Source: Epinephelus fuscoguttatus (lineage: Eukaryota; Chordata; Actinopteri; Perciformes; Serranidae). From it: a DNA stretch of 64,000 nucleotides. The stretch lies in assembly GCF_011397635.1 (NCBI RefSeq), contig NC_064771.1:15563379-15627378 (forward strand), given 5' to 3'. Made by a program: the position numbers and the translations under genes. Of the stretch, positions 12,746 through 26,479 are shown in pieces. Below the pieces are notes generated by a model. The model was not told the DNA's origin and ran no database searches. It saw only the letters and a program-made list of their open reading frames with translations. How positions within the stretch are numbered: the first letter of the stretch is position 1; the number at the start of each line of letters is the position of its first letter.

Positions 12746-14702
12746 ATACAAAATTTCCATATAACCGTTAGTATAACATTGCGCAACAGTGACACCAGTT
12801 CAGCATGAGTTCCTGCATGAATCATCCTGTTCTGAGCCTCATTTTAAAATGTCTAGAGTATGCTGGCAATCAGTGTCAGGCGTTGCACAACACTCACAAC
12901 ACAGTATGACTGCTCATCTTATGGATCTTGGTTTAATCTTTTGATATTGAATCTGTGTTTACATCAATATCAAGGCATTCCTTGTTGAATCTGGGACTAT
13001 CTTCAACCCCCCTCCAACCAGAGGTGAAACATAACCTCCTTTTGGGCAATCAATGGATGGCAGATCACAGGCCCTTGAGATCTAAAAGAGACAATTATCC
13101 TCAATTGAAGGCTGACAGGAAGAACAAACGCTTCATAAGTGGTGCAGGGGTCTTTCTTCTCCTGGGGGTGGGGGATTAATCTACTGACAGGGGGCCGGCG
13201 GAATGACCAGGTCACATCGTAGCCAGGTGAAAGACCCCACAACCTGTTCTCTGAATAACAGGATGATGGCTGAGTGATCATAGTCTGTGCATGTATATGT
13301 GGAAAATCATCCCATTACAGGAGGTCCGGTTTGCCCAACAGTGTGGCCCAGAACGAGACTAAAAATACAGCGTCTGACCTTGTTTTTTCTTTGAAGCTCG
13401 AGTCTCAGGGACAATGTCTTTGTGTTGGGTTCGATGATGGCTCCAGCAGCCTTTGCTGTGGTAGGCACCAAGCGCCGAGTCCAAATGTGGGTTTAAAAAT
13501 AGCGAGGCCTCTGGATGTGCGGCTTGCTCTTGCTGTTTCTCTTGGCAGATTGGGCTCAGAACATATTGCCCATAATCCGCTTCATATGCAAAGCTACATG
13601 ATCTGATTCAATGTCTTGTTGCAGCCTGCCAGTTATTCTCATAGTCAATCAAATCTGAGAACACGTTGACGGTGGAGTGATATTGACATAGGGAAATAAA
13701 TTGTTACGCTGCTGTTTTTGCGTGCTGTCTCTGACGTAACAAACAAGACATTTTCCTCCACATCTCTGCCAGAGCTCGGCCTTTCATTCACATATTGGTT
13801 ACAAATGAGCCTCATTTGGAATGATAACCAGAGAAATGCACATATGGCTTCTAGTGAAAGACCCACATTTGGCCTCTCTGCCTGCCATTAAAAAACATTT
13901 AATCTGATAGAATCATTTGTCTTTGCGTCTGAGGCCAGGCAAGTCCAAGGGCAGCTTCCAGCACCTAATTGGTCAAGAAGATCATTGACATCACAAGAGG
14001 TCAAAGGTCAGTCTGGGACAACCTTGCAGGTTCTTTGGTGCCAAGTTTTGTTTGAGAGTTGCCAGGTGTGAAAAGCTTTTCTTGTTGTTCTTGGGCTGAT
14101 GTGAACATCTGTGTCGGCCGACTGGCCGGTGCAGAGAAACAGATTCAAGCTGAAGCTGGGGACGTAATTTAGAGAAAACACACTTATGGGTGGGGAGCGG
14201 GAATGGGAATTAAACATCTCTGTGCTATGCATCAAGGGTTTTGCAACATACTGTCTGAAATATTTCAGACATTATCCAATCTTGCTTCTTGGAGAACAGC
14301 TTAAGTGTTTAAAGAACATTAGTAGATGCAATTTGTTGTGCCACATAAGAGATTGACTCCTTGATTGGGTTGCATCGACTGTACATAAATCTTTAAATCT
14401 CATAAAGGATTGAGGCAAGCGGGTAGAGGTTACATTAGCCACTACTAGCATAAAGGTGTGGTCACGCCAAATGTGAAGCTAATTTTTCATGCGGCCCAAT
14501 TACATACACACAGATGCAAATTTGTACCATGTGACATAAATAGACGTGAATATGTGTCTGCAAGTTAAAATGTTTCATCTTGAACAAATAAATGTGTATG
14601 ATCCTGTGTTGTAAAAGCCTGTTAGTGTCAAGATCTGGTTGAGATTCTCCTAACTTCATTGAGAATTAGAAATGGAAGACAAACTTATTGTGGACATCCT
14701 GG
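12746..14702. other. Non-coding DNA with a possible conserved block
   Basis: No gene seen. The stretch about 13600-14010 (for example CAAATGAGCCTCATTTGGAA near 13803 and CACCTAATTGGTCAAGAAGA near 13961) is complex and free of repeats, and could be a regulatory element of the dlx landscape. Inference only. Confidence 0.4.
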
Positions 14703-14780
14703 ACTTGTTTGCGTTTCTTGCAGAGGTTTCGTCTCTCATCCGAAACGCAGACGAAACCTCTGCAAGAAGCGCAAGCAAGT
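14703..14780. repeat. 32-bp inverted repeat (hairpin)
   Basis: Left arm 14703-14734 and right arm 14749-14780 are reverse complements with two mismatches in 32 positions, separated by a 14-base loop. The arms include TTGCAGAGGTTTCGTCT and AGACGAAACCTCTGCAA. No transposon body was recognised around it. Confidence 0.9.
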
Positions 14781-17700
14781 GCAGTTACCCACGATATAGC
14801 ACATAAGATTACTATGACCTGGATGACTGAGAATCTTCACTGATAATTTGTCAACATCTGTTTTATCTAATAAGATCAATCTATTCAGCTGACTTCAGCC
14901 ATTTTTCTTTGCAGTAGCAAAATGTATCTAGAGGACTGAAAAAGCCATTGATTATAATTATTCTAGTAGACTACCTAAGTTTTAATTGTATTTGTTATAT
15001 AATAAAAAAATGTTACTTAGCACTGTGTGACGATACAATATTGCCAAAAAAAAAAGTATCGCAATACTATGCCGTATCAATCCGATAGCTGCCTTTCCCA
15101 GTTAGTTACCAAGCTGTGATAAACTCTGAAAAAGCGTCCGTTTTTTCACAAATAACATGAGGTGAAAATTTGCTTTACATTTGGCATGAACATACCTTAA
15201 CACACATTTAAATCTCTAACTGAGCTGTTGACTGTCAGTTGATTGTGGGTAATGTAGGTTCCATGTTTTGATAAGGAAGAATAACACTTGGATAAAAAAG
15301 ACAGTATCTATGTTTGTGCTGCATGTGGTAGCCTACTACCACATGAAAAAATATTTTTTTAGTACTGTACACGTCTTAGTTAAATTTTTAGTAATGTGTA
15401 GTATATCTGTTGCAAGGAAACGTCCGTGGTATGGAAAGCAATCGACTGTGTGAACAGAAGGTCAATTTAGCATCGGTAATTGTAACACAGCTTCCAAATG
15501 TAACAGATTTTGGAGCCATAGTATATTAAACTTGGCTTTCCTTGTTTTGCAAATAAAGGTATGACTGTGTTTTATTAATATATACATGGAGAAATATTTT
15601 TTTTTAGTTAGATGTATTTATGCAATTTAGAATGAGCAGGAAATAGAAGATGCGGCAATCTAGCATTTAGTCTAATGCTAATGTTGCTAGCATAATGTTT
15701 TTGTAGTTTGAGGTGTACATTTTTTAAGCAAAAATTTCTAATTAACATCATCATTAAACAGCATTAGGATCAAGTGTTTAGATTCATTCAGAGTTAGATA
15801 TGTCAACTTTTATTTTTCAGTCTAAAGGGTCACATATTAGCAAACTAATGCTAGTCTTGTTGATTGGTTCAGTTAGCAGTAGGGTGAAAATATTCAATAA
15901 GAACTAATCTCAGTGTGAAACGTAGTTGGTGTGGTACAACCTGTTTTAATTTAGCGATGCATAAATATCCACATACTGAATCATAAGTTAAAACTTACTA
16001 ACAGCTGGTGCAGCCGTTGCATCTTGAGTCCAAAACCCAGCAGGCATATCGACTCCTCTTAAAATATAAATAGACAGTGTTTACTCACACATCTAGTTTC
16101 CCCAACAATAGCCTACCCATGCGCCTGACCCCTAATATAAACACTACATGGCTCCTTTCCCCCAGTGGCCCAGAGGGGTGCAGGTGGTCCACATGGACAC
16201 CTCTATATGGGCTCTGACCCGGGTTCAAAGGTCAGACCCCTCAAATGATGCCCTTCCTTGCCGCCCATAATTGCCCTGTTTATTTTTAGTCCACACTGGG
16301 CTGTGTTGAGCTATTAAAAGAAACACGAACATGAGGCTGTCTGCTAATTACTGTTGGGCCAGCAGACCCTCACTTTCCCTGATTGCTACCATATGCTAGC
16401 CCACTCAGAGAGGAGAGTCTCATCTGTCACCTTCACTGTCTCTCAGCGGTTTTGCTGTTTATGTAGCGCTGCAGGATGGCACTTTGCTGCAAGTGTGTGT
16501 TAACGGAAGCATCTGTTGGCTTGAAAGCAGAAAAGTTTTGTTGAAAATAATGTTAATAAATGTCCAAAACTATATAACTAGTTTTAATATAGGCATGAAA
16601 GTCGCTATCTTCAGGATGGATTTGTCTCTAATGTCTCGCACTGCTCTTAAATTCCCCAAAGTCACATCGGAGATGCTCACAACAAGACAAGTCATTTCAC
16701 AGGATACACAACACGACAACAGATAGTTATCACAGAGCCATTGCTGGCAAGTATCAGTAAATCTGGTTCGAGCATTTAAGGAAGCAGTAAGTAATTGGGT
16801 CGATTTAGGCCTATTTGTGGTCAGAGCGAGGTTGAAATAAAGCAGCAGAGGCGGCCATCTTGCTGGAGTTGTGAAGTTTACAAAGGTTTGATTGCAGTAG
16901 GAAGCTGGTTGTGTGGATTAGCAGATGGACCCGAACAAAGAGAGTACACACTTCTGTTTAGTCTTAGAGACTGTTATAGGTGCGACGGACATTTGATATT
17001 ACGATTATAGATCTGTTATTGAACTGAAATAAATACAATAAAACCAGATTTTATATGAAGTGCAACCTTAATTTCTGAACAGGAAATGTATTAAATTGAA
17101 TTTTAAATGATATTAATTTGTGTCATAGCTACTTATATGCATTTATTTTGTCACTGTAGAGATATTGGATGTTGAATTGGTGTGCTCTTATTTGTAATTT
17201 TTCCAGTTTTTATGTGTTGACAAAAGGCCCTTTAACTTACTCGAAATCCTGAACCAGCTCTTTCATTTCAACATTTTCTGATTTGCAGCTACTTGTTTCC
17301 TGGTGCTCTCTTGTCCCTCAATGGCAGCTTATGTTGCCGGGCGGTAACACATGTGTCAGCGGTGAAGCCGGAGCTGTCATGAAAGTGTCTGGATAATGTC
17401 AGACAGCACAGGCCCACCCGTCTCGCTCTGCTCTGATGGATTGGGTTTCCGTTGCACCTAGATGCACACAAACCTGCAACTTCCTGCAGAAATGAATCAC
17501 TGAGTGGTGGTGGGGGAGATAGATATTCGCAGGAGAGCAATGCATTATACTACTTAGACCTGTTAGGCAGCTATGATGTGATGTTATGCTTCCTGAGCAA
17601 ATAAATGACTCTGGAAACGTCAAAGCGAACCCAACGACAGACCTGTTCATGGTCAATATCCGAAAGAAAAGCCTTAACGTGAGGATGACTTGGATCTGGC

Positions 17701-17971
17701 AAGTTTAAGAAATATTGGTCATGACTGGCAATTCATTTGCACTGTGGAAATGTTAATTTGGTTCACCAGTAAGTGTGGTGTAATAATTTGTTTTTTAAAA
17801 CATGCAAAAACTAAACTGGGTAAATGTTTAACCTGATACCAATCTGTTTTGTTGATCCTGGAATTGAAATCCTTGACTGTGGTGTAGAAGTACACACGAT
17901 TTAAAAACTTAGACTAGCTCAAATTGTTGTTGACAAATTGTAAATTAACATGATCTAATGTGAGTAACACT
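14781..17971. other. Intergenic DNA with repeat fragments and possible regulatory blocks
   Basis: GTGTGACGATACAATATTGC near 15025 looks like a hAT fragment. The blocks about 16130-16450 and 17280-17480 are complex and unique-looking (for example CCATAATTGCCCTG near 16264) and may be regulatory. No gene was supported. Confidence 0.4.
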
Positions 17972-18668
17972 CAGAGGTGGGTGATTCGAGTCACATGACT
18001 TGACTCGAGTCCGACTCAAGTAGCAAATTTGAGGACTTAAGAGTTCCTTTACTAACATTAACGAAAGACTCAACTTGACTTTCATGACTTGACTTGGACT
18101 TGAGACAGATTACTTGAACGGACTTGATTGTGTTATTAAATATTTGAATTTTTCTGGATATTGAGAAGTTACATTTTATTTTTTAAAACATAATCTGGTG
18201 CAATGCTTACAAACCTGGCAACCTACAAAGATGTGGTAGACCATCAGAGGCCAAGGCACGAGGAAGCTATCGTGGGGGGTCTAATCCAAAACTAATAAAA
18301 TTTGGATTCAAGGATTAAGTTGTTGATGACAGTAGTAAGAAGAGAACAGCGGTATGCAAGGTCTGCAGCTCAATAATCAGTGACATGATCACCACAACGC
18401 ACATCCAACTTCATCTGCCGCTACATAACCCACATAGAAAGGTCCAGGAATTTATCTTTTTACCTGACTTATTAGCTTGGCCAGATCATCAGAATTTCAT
18501 ATGATGTGACTTAAGACTTGCTTGATCTTAGCAATGAGTTGACTTGCCTTGCTGACTTATTGCTAGGCCTCAACTTGACTTGCTTAATTCTCACTGCAGT
18601 AACTTGAGACTTGAAGATTAAGACCTGAGATCTGCTTATGACTTGCATGTGACTTACTCCCACCTTTG
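17972..18668. mobile_element. hAT-like MITE rich in ACTTGACTTG motifs
   Basis: Begins CAGAGGTGGG and ends CCCACCTTTG, with subterminal GAGTCACATGACTTG versus TGCATGTGACTTA in inverted orientation. The body repeats GACTTGACTTG-like strings, a hallmark of a fish MITE family. It has no coding capacity. The presumed 8-bp flanks, GTAACACT and GTAAATTT, agree at only 5 of 8 positions. Confidence 0.65.
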
Positions 18669-21600
18669 GTAAATTTATTCCTCTATAAAGTGAATAAGAG
18701 ACAAAGTACGTGTTACTTGTAACAAAAAAGGTTTAAAAAAGTATATATAAATTAATATAGATACGAATTTCTTCAATGTATACACTTGTATGGAACTAAT
18801 AACCAAAATTAACCCTAATATACACAGGTGCTGAATGTCAGTAGATGCATCTCAGTTATTAAAGTGGTTAAAAACTTGCCAATAGCCACTAATGTGCCGA
18901 AAAGGTACAAGGTTTCTGAATATTTGCAGTTGCATATGCAAGTATTTTGTTTACAAGCTTTGTTCATAATTGCCTGTTTCCTGACAGTTTAAGTTGGGTG
19001 TTAGATAGGAAGCTTGAGGCCAGTTATTACCCTTTTACACCTCTGTTAATCCCCAGGCACTGTCACCACCCAACTGTCCATCAGCACAACAAAAACAAAA
19101 AGAATGTCTCTGTGTTTCCCATAGAAGTTTACATTTTATATTTGCGCCCGCAAATACTATTTGAAAGATGCAGGATTGTCACACTAACTTGAGAAAACCC
19201 CATATGTGCTGAAGCTGAAATCAATTAGATGTAATAGGACATGAGGAAAATGTGATATAAAGAAACTAAGGAGCAATGATTTGATAACCTGGAGACTGAT
19301 GATCGTGTTGTGGCAGCATCTGGTAACACTTTGTAATAATGGCTGCTAACCCAGGTTATCAGGCCTGCACGATGTGGATTACTTTTATCTTAGCGTTGGA
19401 ATCTTGAACTTTCTGCTTTGTGAAAGCCTTAATTGTGGAAAACTCTGAGATTTTGCTTTTTGGTTTGGTCTGCCGGGGTAACACCCAGCTGTTGCAGAGA
19501 TGTTAATATCTGGAGTGCGTCAGGAGCTTTTCTTGCCACTATTGCTGTTGTTTGTCTTCCCCCCCTGTGTAACATGGTGTGACTTTATGTGGTTGAGGTA
19601 ATTCTTCAATGTGCTGTGCAGATGTACAGTAGATTTCATTACAGCACGTCTTGCTGTTTGTGTGAATACATTTTGTTTTGGCATGCGTCACTCCTCTGGT
19701 CATACATTTGTTAATGTTTACAATATGGTGATAGTTCATATGATCATAGACATGCAGAAAAAAAACTTTTGTAATGTGTTGTCTATGGAACAAGATTCTT
19801 AGTTAAAGAATTTACCATACTATTATATAGTTATTAAAGTTCATTTGAAATTTAAGAAGTATTAAATGCATAGAAGCAACCAAGCCTACAGCCATGCTAG
19901 AAGCTCTGTGACTTTGTACCTTGGTATAGTGATGAGGTGCTTGGTAATGTCAGCATGCTAACATGATCACAATAGCCGTGTTTCTGTAATTGTATTTTTA
20001 TGAATATTATGAGGTATCACATTAGGAAAGTTGTGTTTAAACAGAGAAAAATTGAAAAGTGTTTGCATTGGCTCAAGGTGGTTTTTCTGTAAATCAGCAT
20101 TGCAACCTCTGGGAAATGACTCTTTTTTCTTTCAGGATTTGATCCATTCGGTCCAATAGAATTTCCAAGATCGAGAAGAGCTGCATGAATAAATAATTGT
20201 ATCCCCATTCAAGTTAGCGGAGCGCTTTATTGGAAGTTAGCTGCTCAGCTTGCTAAAATCTGTTGTGCGCCTGTTGTATTGGCCCAGTGATGCTGAAGAT
20301 CTTGAGAATTTTATACCCAGGAAGTCAAATCTTTTGGGTTTCATGTACCACTGAGCAACTGTCATAGGAATGGACAGGGCCCTGCCTTGAATACTGTATC
20401 CAGTTGTCTTTATACATCCATGTTCCAGACAGCATGAAACATGGCCAATAGAAGCTGACATAAAATAACAATTTGTTGCCCAATTAAAACAATTTCCTGA
20501 AGAGCTGTCTACTTTTAAATGGTCAACACTTCTGTTTCCAGTTTGCAGCCTCTACTTCTTCTACTATGTTTGGTGGATTACAGCCATGCATAAATTGTGG
20601 CCTGTACAGGCAACTTCTGACCAAACGACACTAGTCTAGTAGCCTAGTTTATAAACTCCAAACCAGTTAGTGGACACCTGCCTAATTTGCATTTCTTTTT
20701 TGTGAAAGTTCACGTATGACTTGTTTAACGATTGAATGGACTGATTGACCATCACTACCCTCTCTAGACATTGAGAGCATGGCTAAAATAATGTAAGGTT
20801 TCTGCATATATGAGCATACAAAAAAGTGCAGATCTATATGTTGTTGTGGGTGTTCATTTTCATATTCAGTATACAGACTGTAGAGGCTGTGGTTACGCTG
20901 TCAGGCTCTATATGTAACCAGTGGGAGTTCCTGGGCCACTGTTGCCACCCAGACAGCTGCTGTGGAGCACCAGACCACCTGATGAGCACCTCAGCCTGAT
21001 GAACACACCTGATGGCGCTCCCTGCGGCTCTGCTCTCCCGGGAGCCTCGCAGACGGCTGGAACGTCGGTTTTGGGAAACCGTCCAACAATAACACGGAAG
21101 TCAATGGAAACTGAGTTTGAAAGCAAAGCTCATAAAATCACCAATCGCACTTTTATGTTTGCTAACAGTCTGGTGCCACTGAGGAGGAGCCCCTTTAATG
21201 AGGCTTCGCTCAGTTATTCATAATGGAAGGCTCAGTAATAGAAAACTGCTGTGCATCAGTTTCACATTTTTGAATGATAGCCAAACCAGTGAAGCATAAA
21301 AACCTACAAGGTTGTTGCAATATAGCATGAAATTCAAGACCTGAGTGTTCCAAACCCAGTGCCTGGTCCTCCTCCAGAAAACTGGAATCCTCTCCAACTG
21401 GGATCAATGGCTAGCTTCATGGGACACTCCCAGTTCCTCTACCAACTCCTAATCTTCCTGAGAAACCAAGGTGGGACTCGTGGGTGAAAAGGTCACTGTC
21501 CCCCAGCATTCCTGGCTTGGCAGGGGGGCAAGGGTTGGGTTAAAATGGAGGGTAAGCAGGGGCATTGTATGTCCAGGGGAGGTAACTTAGTTGGGTTCGA

Positions 21601-24200
21601 CCCTTCGGCTTTTGTTGATGGTTTTTGTTGTCATTGTTGGGTCGACTTAATACAGCATTCCTCCTGGCTCTGCAGTGAGTGTGTACTGGAGAAAGGTAGC
21701 AGTAAGGGGGAAAGACGACAAAACAGACAGGTTTTTAAATCTTACAGGAAACAATAGAAGGTGACCCCCAGAGCCATTTTTGGCCCTTGTGGCCTTCAGG
21801 GCCTTGAGCAGAAAACTGCATAACAATAACACTAAATAGGCTGAGAAAACGTGAGCGACCTGAGGAAAGTCACCTGAGGGAAGATTTGAATGAATACAGG
21901 GATAGATGCTAAAATGTGTAAGCACTGCCCACACGGGCCACCAAGCATCTAAATCAAGCAGCCAAAGTACATTTTTTAAGGCCCAACAGCCTTCAGAAAA
22001 GACAGTTTAACACAGCTTTAAACAGGCTTTCTTAATTTTGACACTTGAAAAGACATTCACATATGGTTTATTCTCTCACAGTCTTTTAGTACCGTCAGTT
22101 GTTTCTTGACTTTGTTATTATCATCTGTAGTTGATAGTGGTATAATAAAAACACCATTTCAATAAGGGCTGCACGATTAGTCAAATGATTATGTTGATGT
22201 TAACGCCATCAGCCAACAGTTCGCCGAAATCTGCTGCCCACCGGCTGCTAACAGCTAACTAGCTCTCCTCCCAGTGATAACAGCATGAAGATGTGGTCTG
22301 TTGTAGTCCCTTGATTTAGTTTGTCATTCCCTAAACAATAGTTAAACATACAAAACCCCTTTTTGTCCCAGAGGCTTCCTGGAGAAGATCTCTGTTTGTC
22401 TCAAACACATTGTCTGTCGTCACTGGGACGATGGGACACTGTTAGTCTCGAGCCCTGGCTGGCCGATGACAAGTACTGTTTGCTGTTTTTGTAGAATATT
22501 GAACTAAAAGGAGCAAATGAATCAGGATGTTTGTGTCTGCACTTGCCTGAGGAGGACTAAATGTACAAACCCGATATCCCATCAAGAAAGACTCTCACTG
22601 CAGCCTGTTCTATTTTGTTCTAAAAATGTTGGCGTGCAACCTGTTTTGCAGACAATAAACCAGGTGCAGACGTTTCATCAATGAGGAAATACAGTGTGTG
22701 CTGGACAGAGCAGTGAGTGAGCCCTGCCTACATTTAAGGGGCACCTAGACCTAGGGTCTAGGTACCATGTCTGAAGGGTAACTTTTGGTTCCAAAGATAC
22801 CATACCGAAAGTGTTTGGTGGAAACTGGGCTTTTGTGGTCGCAAGGGCCCCCTACTGGTGATATCTGTTGGCCAAAGAGGAAACATTTGTGGCCCCAGGT
22901 CATTGGGCCATCGTTGATGTCAAACCCTATCTAAACAAAGCAAAACAAAATGTGAGACTCCAGATTAGTTATTTCACTCTGTTTACCTGTAATACTTAAG
23001 GAGACCATGTGCTGCTGATTTTTACTGTGATAAAGACTTCCCATAATTCAAGTTTTTCCACATCTTAACTGCCCACTTCCCATATTTCAGTTTATCTGCT
23101 CATCTTAAAGGCTTGGTTTGTCAGAATCCACCCTTCAAATGACCTACATCAAAACAAAAATTCATTAGTTTGCCTGAAGTGACTTAGCCAGAGCTAATGG
23201 GGTCAACCTCTGGTCAACCGAAGCTTCACCTACCTTCTTTGTCTTTCTTTTTTCCAGCTCTTGACGCAGTCTCCCAGGGCAGTTCACCTCAGACAGCTTT
23301 CCCATCGTTACAGGCCTGTCTCACTCCTCCTGGGCTGCTCTTAAAACAGATTACAGGTAAATTGGTTGTTTTACCCCGGGGCCTTCTGTCACTGAAATAT
23401 GGATGTGTTTGAAGTGCTGGCCTCTACACAGCCAATGAAGAGGTTACATGTTTGGGTATGAGCAGGATCAGTCATTCTGCTGGCGTTATCACCACCAGTT
23501 CGTCATGTCTGCTAAAGCTCGGCTAAATTCCTCAGCCCAAGATTACTATCCTCAGGTCATTGCTTGCTCCTCAGTTTCTCTCACTGCCTTTTTTTAAAAG
23601 GCTTTCTGCGTAGCACAGCCACAAACAAATATGCTAGTGGTGGAATATGCATGGTTTTGGTTGGTTTTGTGGTTATGAATTAGGTAAGCTCTCAAAAGAG
23701 AAAGAGAAACAGTGCACTTACTCAGCTGCCTGCTGACCACAAGGCATATTTGTCTACACATGCAGATTTTAAGAAGTAGCCATGTCTGTTATCTGAAGTT
23801 CCACACTGAGAGACTTTCCTTTCTGCCTCATTCGAACAAGGAGACCTGCCAAAGCTCCATCCATCAGATAACCGTTTCAGTTTTTGGGTCAGGCACATAA
23901 GAGGAACATTTTGCTCGGAGCATTTTTTATGCAGTTGCCAGGCAGAGGTTTTTCAAGGCTGGCCCAGGGGAGCAGATTATGACTAATGAGGTCCAAGTTA
24001 ACGTGACCAAGAGGAGGCAGCTGGCGAGCAACAGGCTCCGGTTTAAACCTTTATCGTGAGATCTCTCCGTGGGCCAGACTGAGGGACAAACCCACAGGAA
24101 GTACATCACTAACCGACGCCGGTCACGTCCGCCACAATGAGCTACAGTGACTTATAAGGAGATCTTGGAGAGGACGAGACATTTGGGTTAGCGCTGACTG
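18669..24200. other. Intergenic DNA, no gene recognised
   Basis: Includes a hAT-type end AGGGCTGCACGATTAGTCAA at 22166 and a CTAGACCTAGGGTCTAG palindrome near 22748. The block about 23900-24130 is complex and repeat-free and could be regulatory. Frames at 20921-21223 and 21647-21934 lack recognisable features. Confidence 0.4.
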
Positions 24201-24204
24201 GATT

Positions 24205-24600
24205 ATTTAAAGGGGACCTATTATGCTCATTTTCAGGTTCATACTTGTATTTTGGGTTTCTATTAGAACTTGTTTACGTGCTTTAAAGGAATACTTTACC
24301 CGCAAAATGACCATTTGTATGTCAGTTACTCACCGCATGTTATGTTAAATTCGTGAAGACAACTTTGTTTTTCTTGCATGCCTTCACGTTGAACGCAGAA
24401 TCCAAAAAAAGGCGAACATTCTTCATAAATTAACAGCAGCAAAACTAAGTCACTCTGTTTAAAAACTTTCAAACAACTCATGCAGCATAATCCAAGTCTC
24501 ATTTATCCAGTCATATGATCAGTACTTCTCAAACACATGCATTTTTGCTTAAAACATTATGATTTAAAATATGTCCGGTCTCATCGTCTTCTACTACTAC
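24205..24600. repeat. Two adjoining interspersed fish repeats
   Basis: AAAGGGGACCTATTATGCTC (about 24211) with CAGGTTCATACTTGTATTTT and, immediately after, AAAGGAATACTTTACCCGCA (about 24284) with TGTCAGTTACTCACCGCATG are recalled as the starts of two separate repeats frequent in percomorph genomes. The second appears to have inserted into the first. Confidence 0.5.
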
Positions 24601-24692
24601 TACTACTTCTTCTTCCTCTTCTTCTTCTGTTAAATAACAAAGCATTTAAGGTGCATTACCGCTCCCTTTACAAGGCTGTGGGTGGTTTGATT

Positions 24693-25720
24693 TAGGGCTG
24701 GGTGATATGGCAAAAAATATTATCACAATAATTTTTCCCATATTGATTGATAACGATATTTATCACGATATATAATATAATTTGATAATGCTGCACATTT
24801 GAAAGTTAGCGAGATAATGTCTGACACCTGAAAAAACCAAATGATTTTCCAGAGAAATATTTCCTGCCTGGGCGCTCGTACCTGCAATCTTACACTTAAA
24901 TTAATTTCTTGAAACCGTCTTTCTCCATGGTGCTTATGGGCAACACATCTTTGGCTAGAAAGTATGAGACTGCATCTATTATATCTCTGCTCCTTTTTGA
25001 TCGCTTCTCATATGGGGTTATGGTGGTGAAAGAAGATATTATTGATTGCTGTTTTGGTTTAGCCCCACTAGCACTGCCCACAGCAGCAGAAGTGCTAGGC
25101 CGTTGAGCAACACTTGATGGTGGACTTACTGCAGTTTTGGTCCAGATTTCCATGCTCTCAGTGTAGTCGCTGGGATGCCACCTTTTCAGGTAATGGAAAA
25201 AATGTGTTGTGTTTTCCGTCCTGGTTGGCACGAGCTGACAACATATTTTGCAGACTGTCTTTGTCCGTGTGTCGTCACCTTCCAAATAGCCAAACCACTT
25301 CCAAATTATTAACGTTGTGCAACTTTATTCACAATTTCGTCCGTTTTTGAGGATAACGCCAGCTCTTCTTCGGCTTCACCACCACTTTCCTCCTCACTTC
25401 CACTCATTTTCCAATCTTATCATTATGTCTACGCTACTTTCAATTCCTCCTCACCTCAGCACAAACTCTGCAGTGACAAATGGGCGCGTAAAATGATGCC
25501 CACCCCCAACACTGCAGATTGACTGACAGCTCTGTTAACTTCTGCTGCATGATTTATCTTTGTCTATCCATATCGAGTAAAAATGACAATAGTTTATCAT
25601 CGTCATCAACATACACTTTATTGCGATCCCGTTTCGACATCATTTCATCACTCAGTCGTAGCTAATACTAGCCAATCACAACACAGAGAGACAGAAAAAA
25701 CAGTAAGACCTTGCAGTTGT
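24693..25720. mobile_element. Decayed hAT transposon with BED-finger remnant
   Basis: The left end TAGGGCTGGGTGATATGGCA is followed by TATCACGATAT-type subterminal sequence, as in hAT MITEs. No matching right terminus was found; the boundary is estimated. It contains a BED-finger frame on the minus strand. Confidence 0.5.
24896..25285 (-). pseudogene. hAT (ZBED-like) transposase N-terminal remnant
   Basis: A 129-codon frame contains the BED finger KTVCKICCQLVPTRTENTTH with HYLKRWH, then a Ser/Pro linker, and then SFTTITPYEKRSKRSRDIID, AVSYFLAKDVLPIS and FKKLI. The last part matches the start of the hAT transposase core seen in ZBED proteins. It ends at a stop before the catalytic region and the remainder is missing, so this is a decayed fragment and not a host ZBED gene. 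Confidence 0.65.
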
Positions 25721-25799
25721 GTCCTCGGAGCAGATAAAGTATAAAGTAATCCGTCACAAACTGATGTCAGCTTGTCTTGAAAGTAGAAAAAAAACTGTT

Positions 25800-25995
25800 G
25801 GAAACAGTTTATCTTTATGGCTGTCTTGCCTTATGAAAAGGATAGGACAGGATGAGCGTGAAAGGAAGAGAAGAGAGGAAGGGGACGACATGCAGCAAAG
25901 GGCCACAGCTTGGAATCAGACCCACAGCCACTGGGCTAAGGACATTGCCTTGGTACATGAGGTGCCCACTCTACGAGGTGAGCTACTGGATGCCT
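25800..25995 (-). mobile_element. tRNA-derived SINE, old copy
   Basis: Shares the shape and segments (GGACAGGATGAGCGTGAAAG, GACATGCAGCAAAGGGCCAC, CCTTGGTACATG, CTACGAGGTGAGC) of the two SINEs at 27.7 and 32.3 kb but is more diverged. The tRNA-like head is at the right, so the element reads on the minus strand. Confidence 0.65.
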
Positions 25996-26479
25996 GAAAC
26001 CTGAGGTTTTGCTTACAGGGATTACTTTTACATACATTTACCTCATTATTTGAAACTTTGGCCACCTTTAACATCTGACATTATAGCATTATATATATGA
26101 CAGAAAATAAGAAAAAACATCGCAGGTCACCTTTAAAAGGTTATGTCAAGTACTTCAATCAGACTGTAAATCAGTGTTATGTCTCTCAGTGTGCCTAAAA
26201 CTATAAGAGGTGCTATATGTGATTATGGCAGATGGTATTGTGGTTTCATTTACATCAACTGATGAGGTTACACACTGTATATGCAGAACATCTGTTCACT
26301 GGTTCCCCTGTGTCCCCAGTTTTGTTGTGGTGCTCATGTTTTTACAAGACTGTACAATACTCGCAAGGGACGATCAATAGACGATGCTTCATGTAGAAAA
26401 ACCTATTCACTTTTGCATTTTATTAATGTTCATGATCAATTACAGATGTATGAAATTAATGAGAAAAAAGTTTTGAATT

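Noticed and set aside
14703..14780. Hammerhead-ribozyme-like core (GATGAG ... CGAAAC on the minus strand)
   Set aside because: The spacing leaves no proper stem II, and the strong pairing is explained by a simple inverted repeat.
24896..25285. Host ZBED gene
   Set aside because: It lacks the catalytic/dimerisation region and sits inside a decayed transposon with hAT-type ends.
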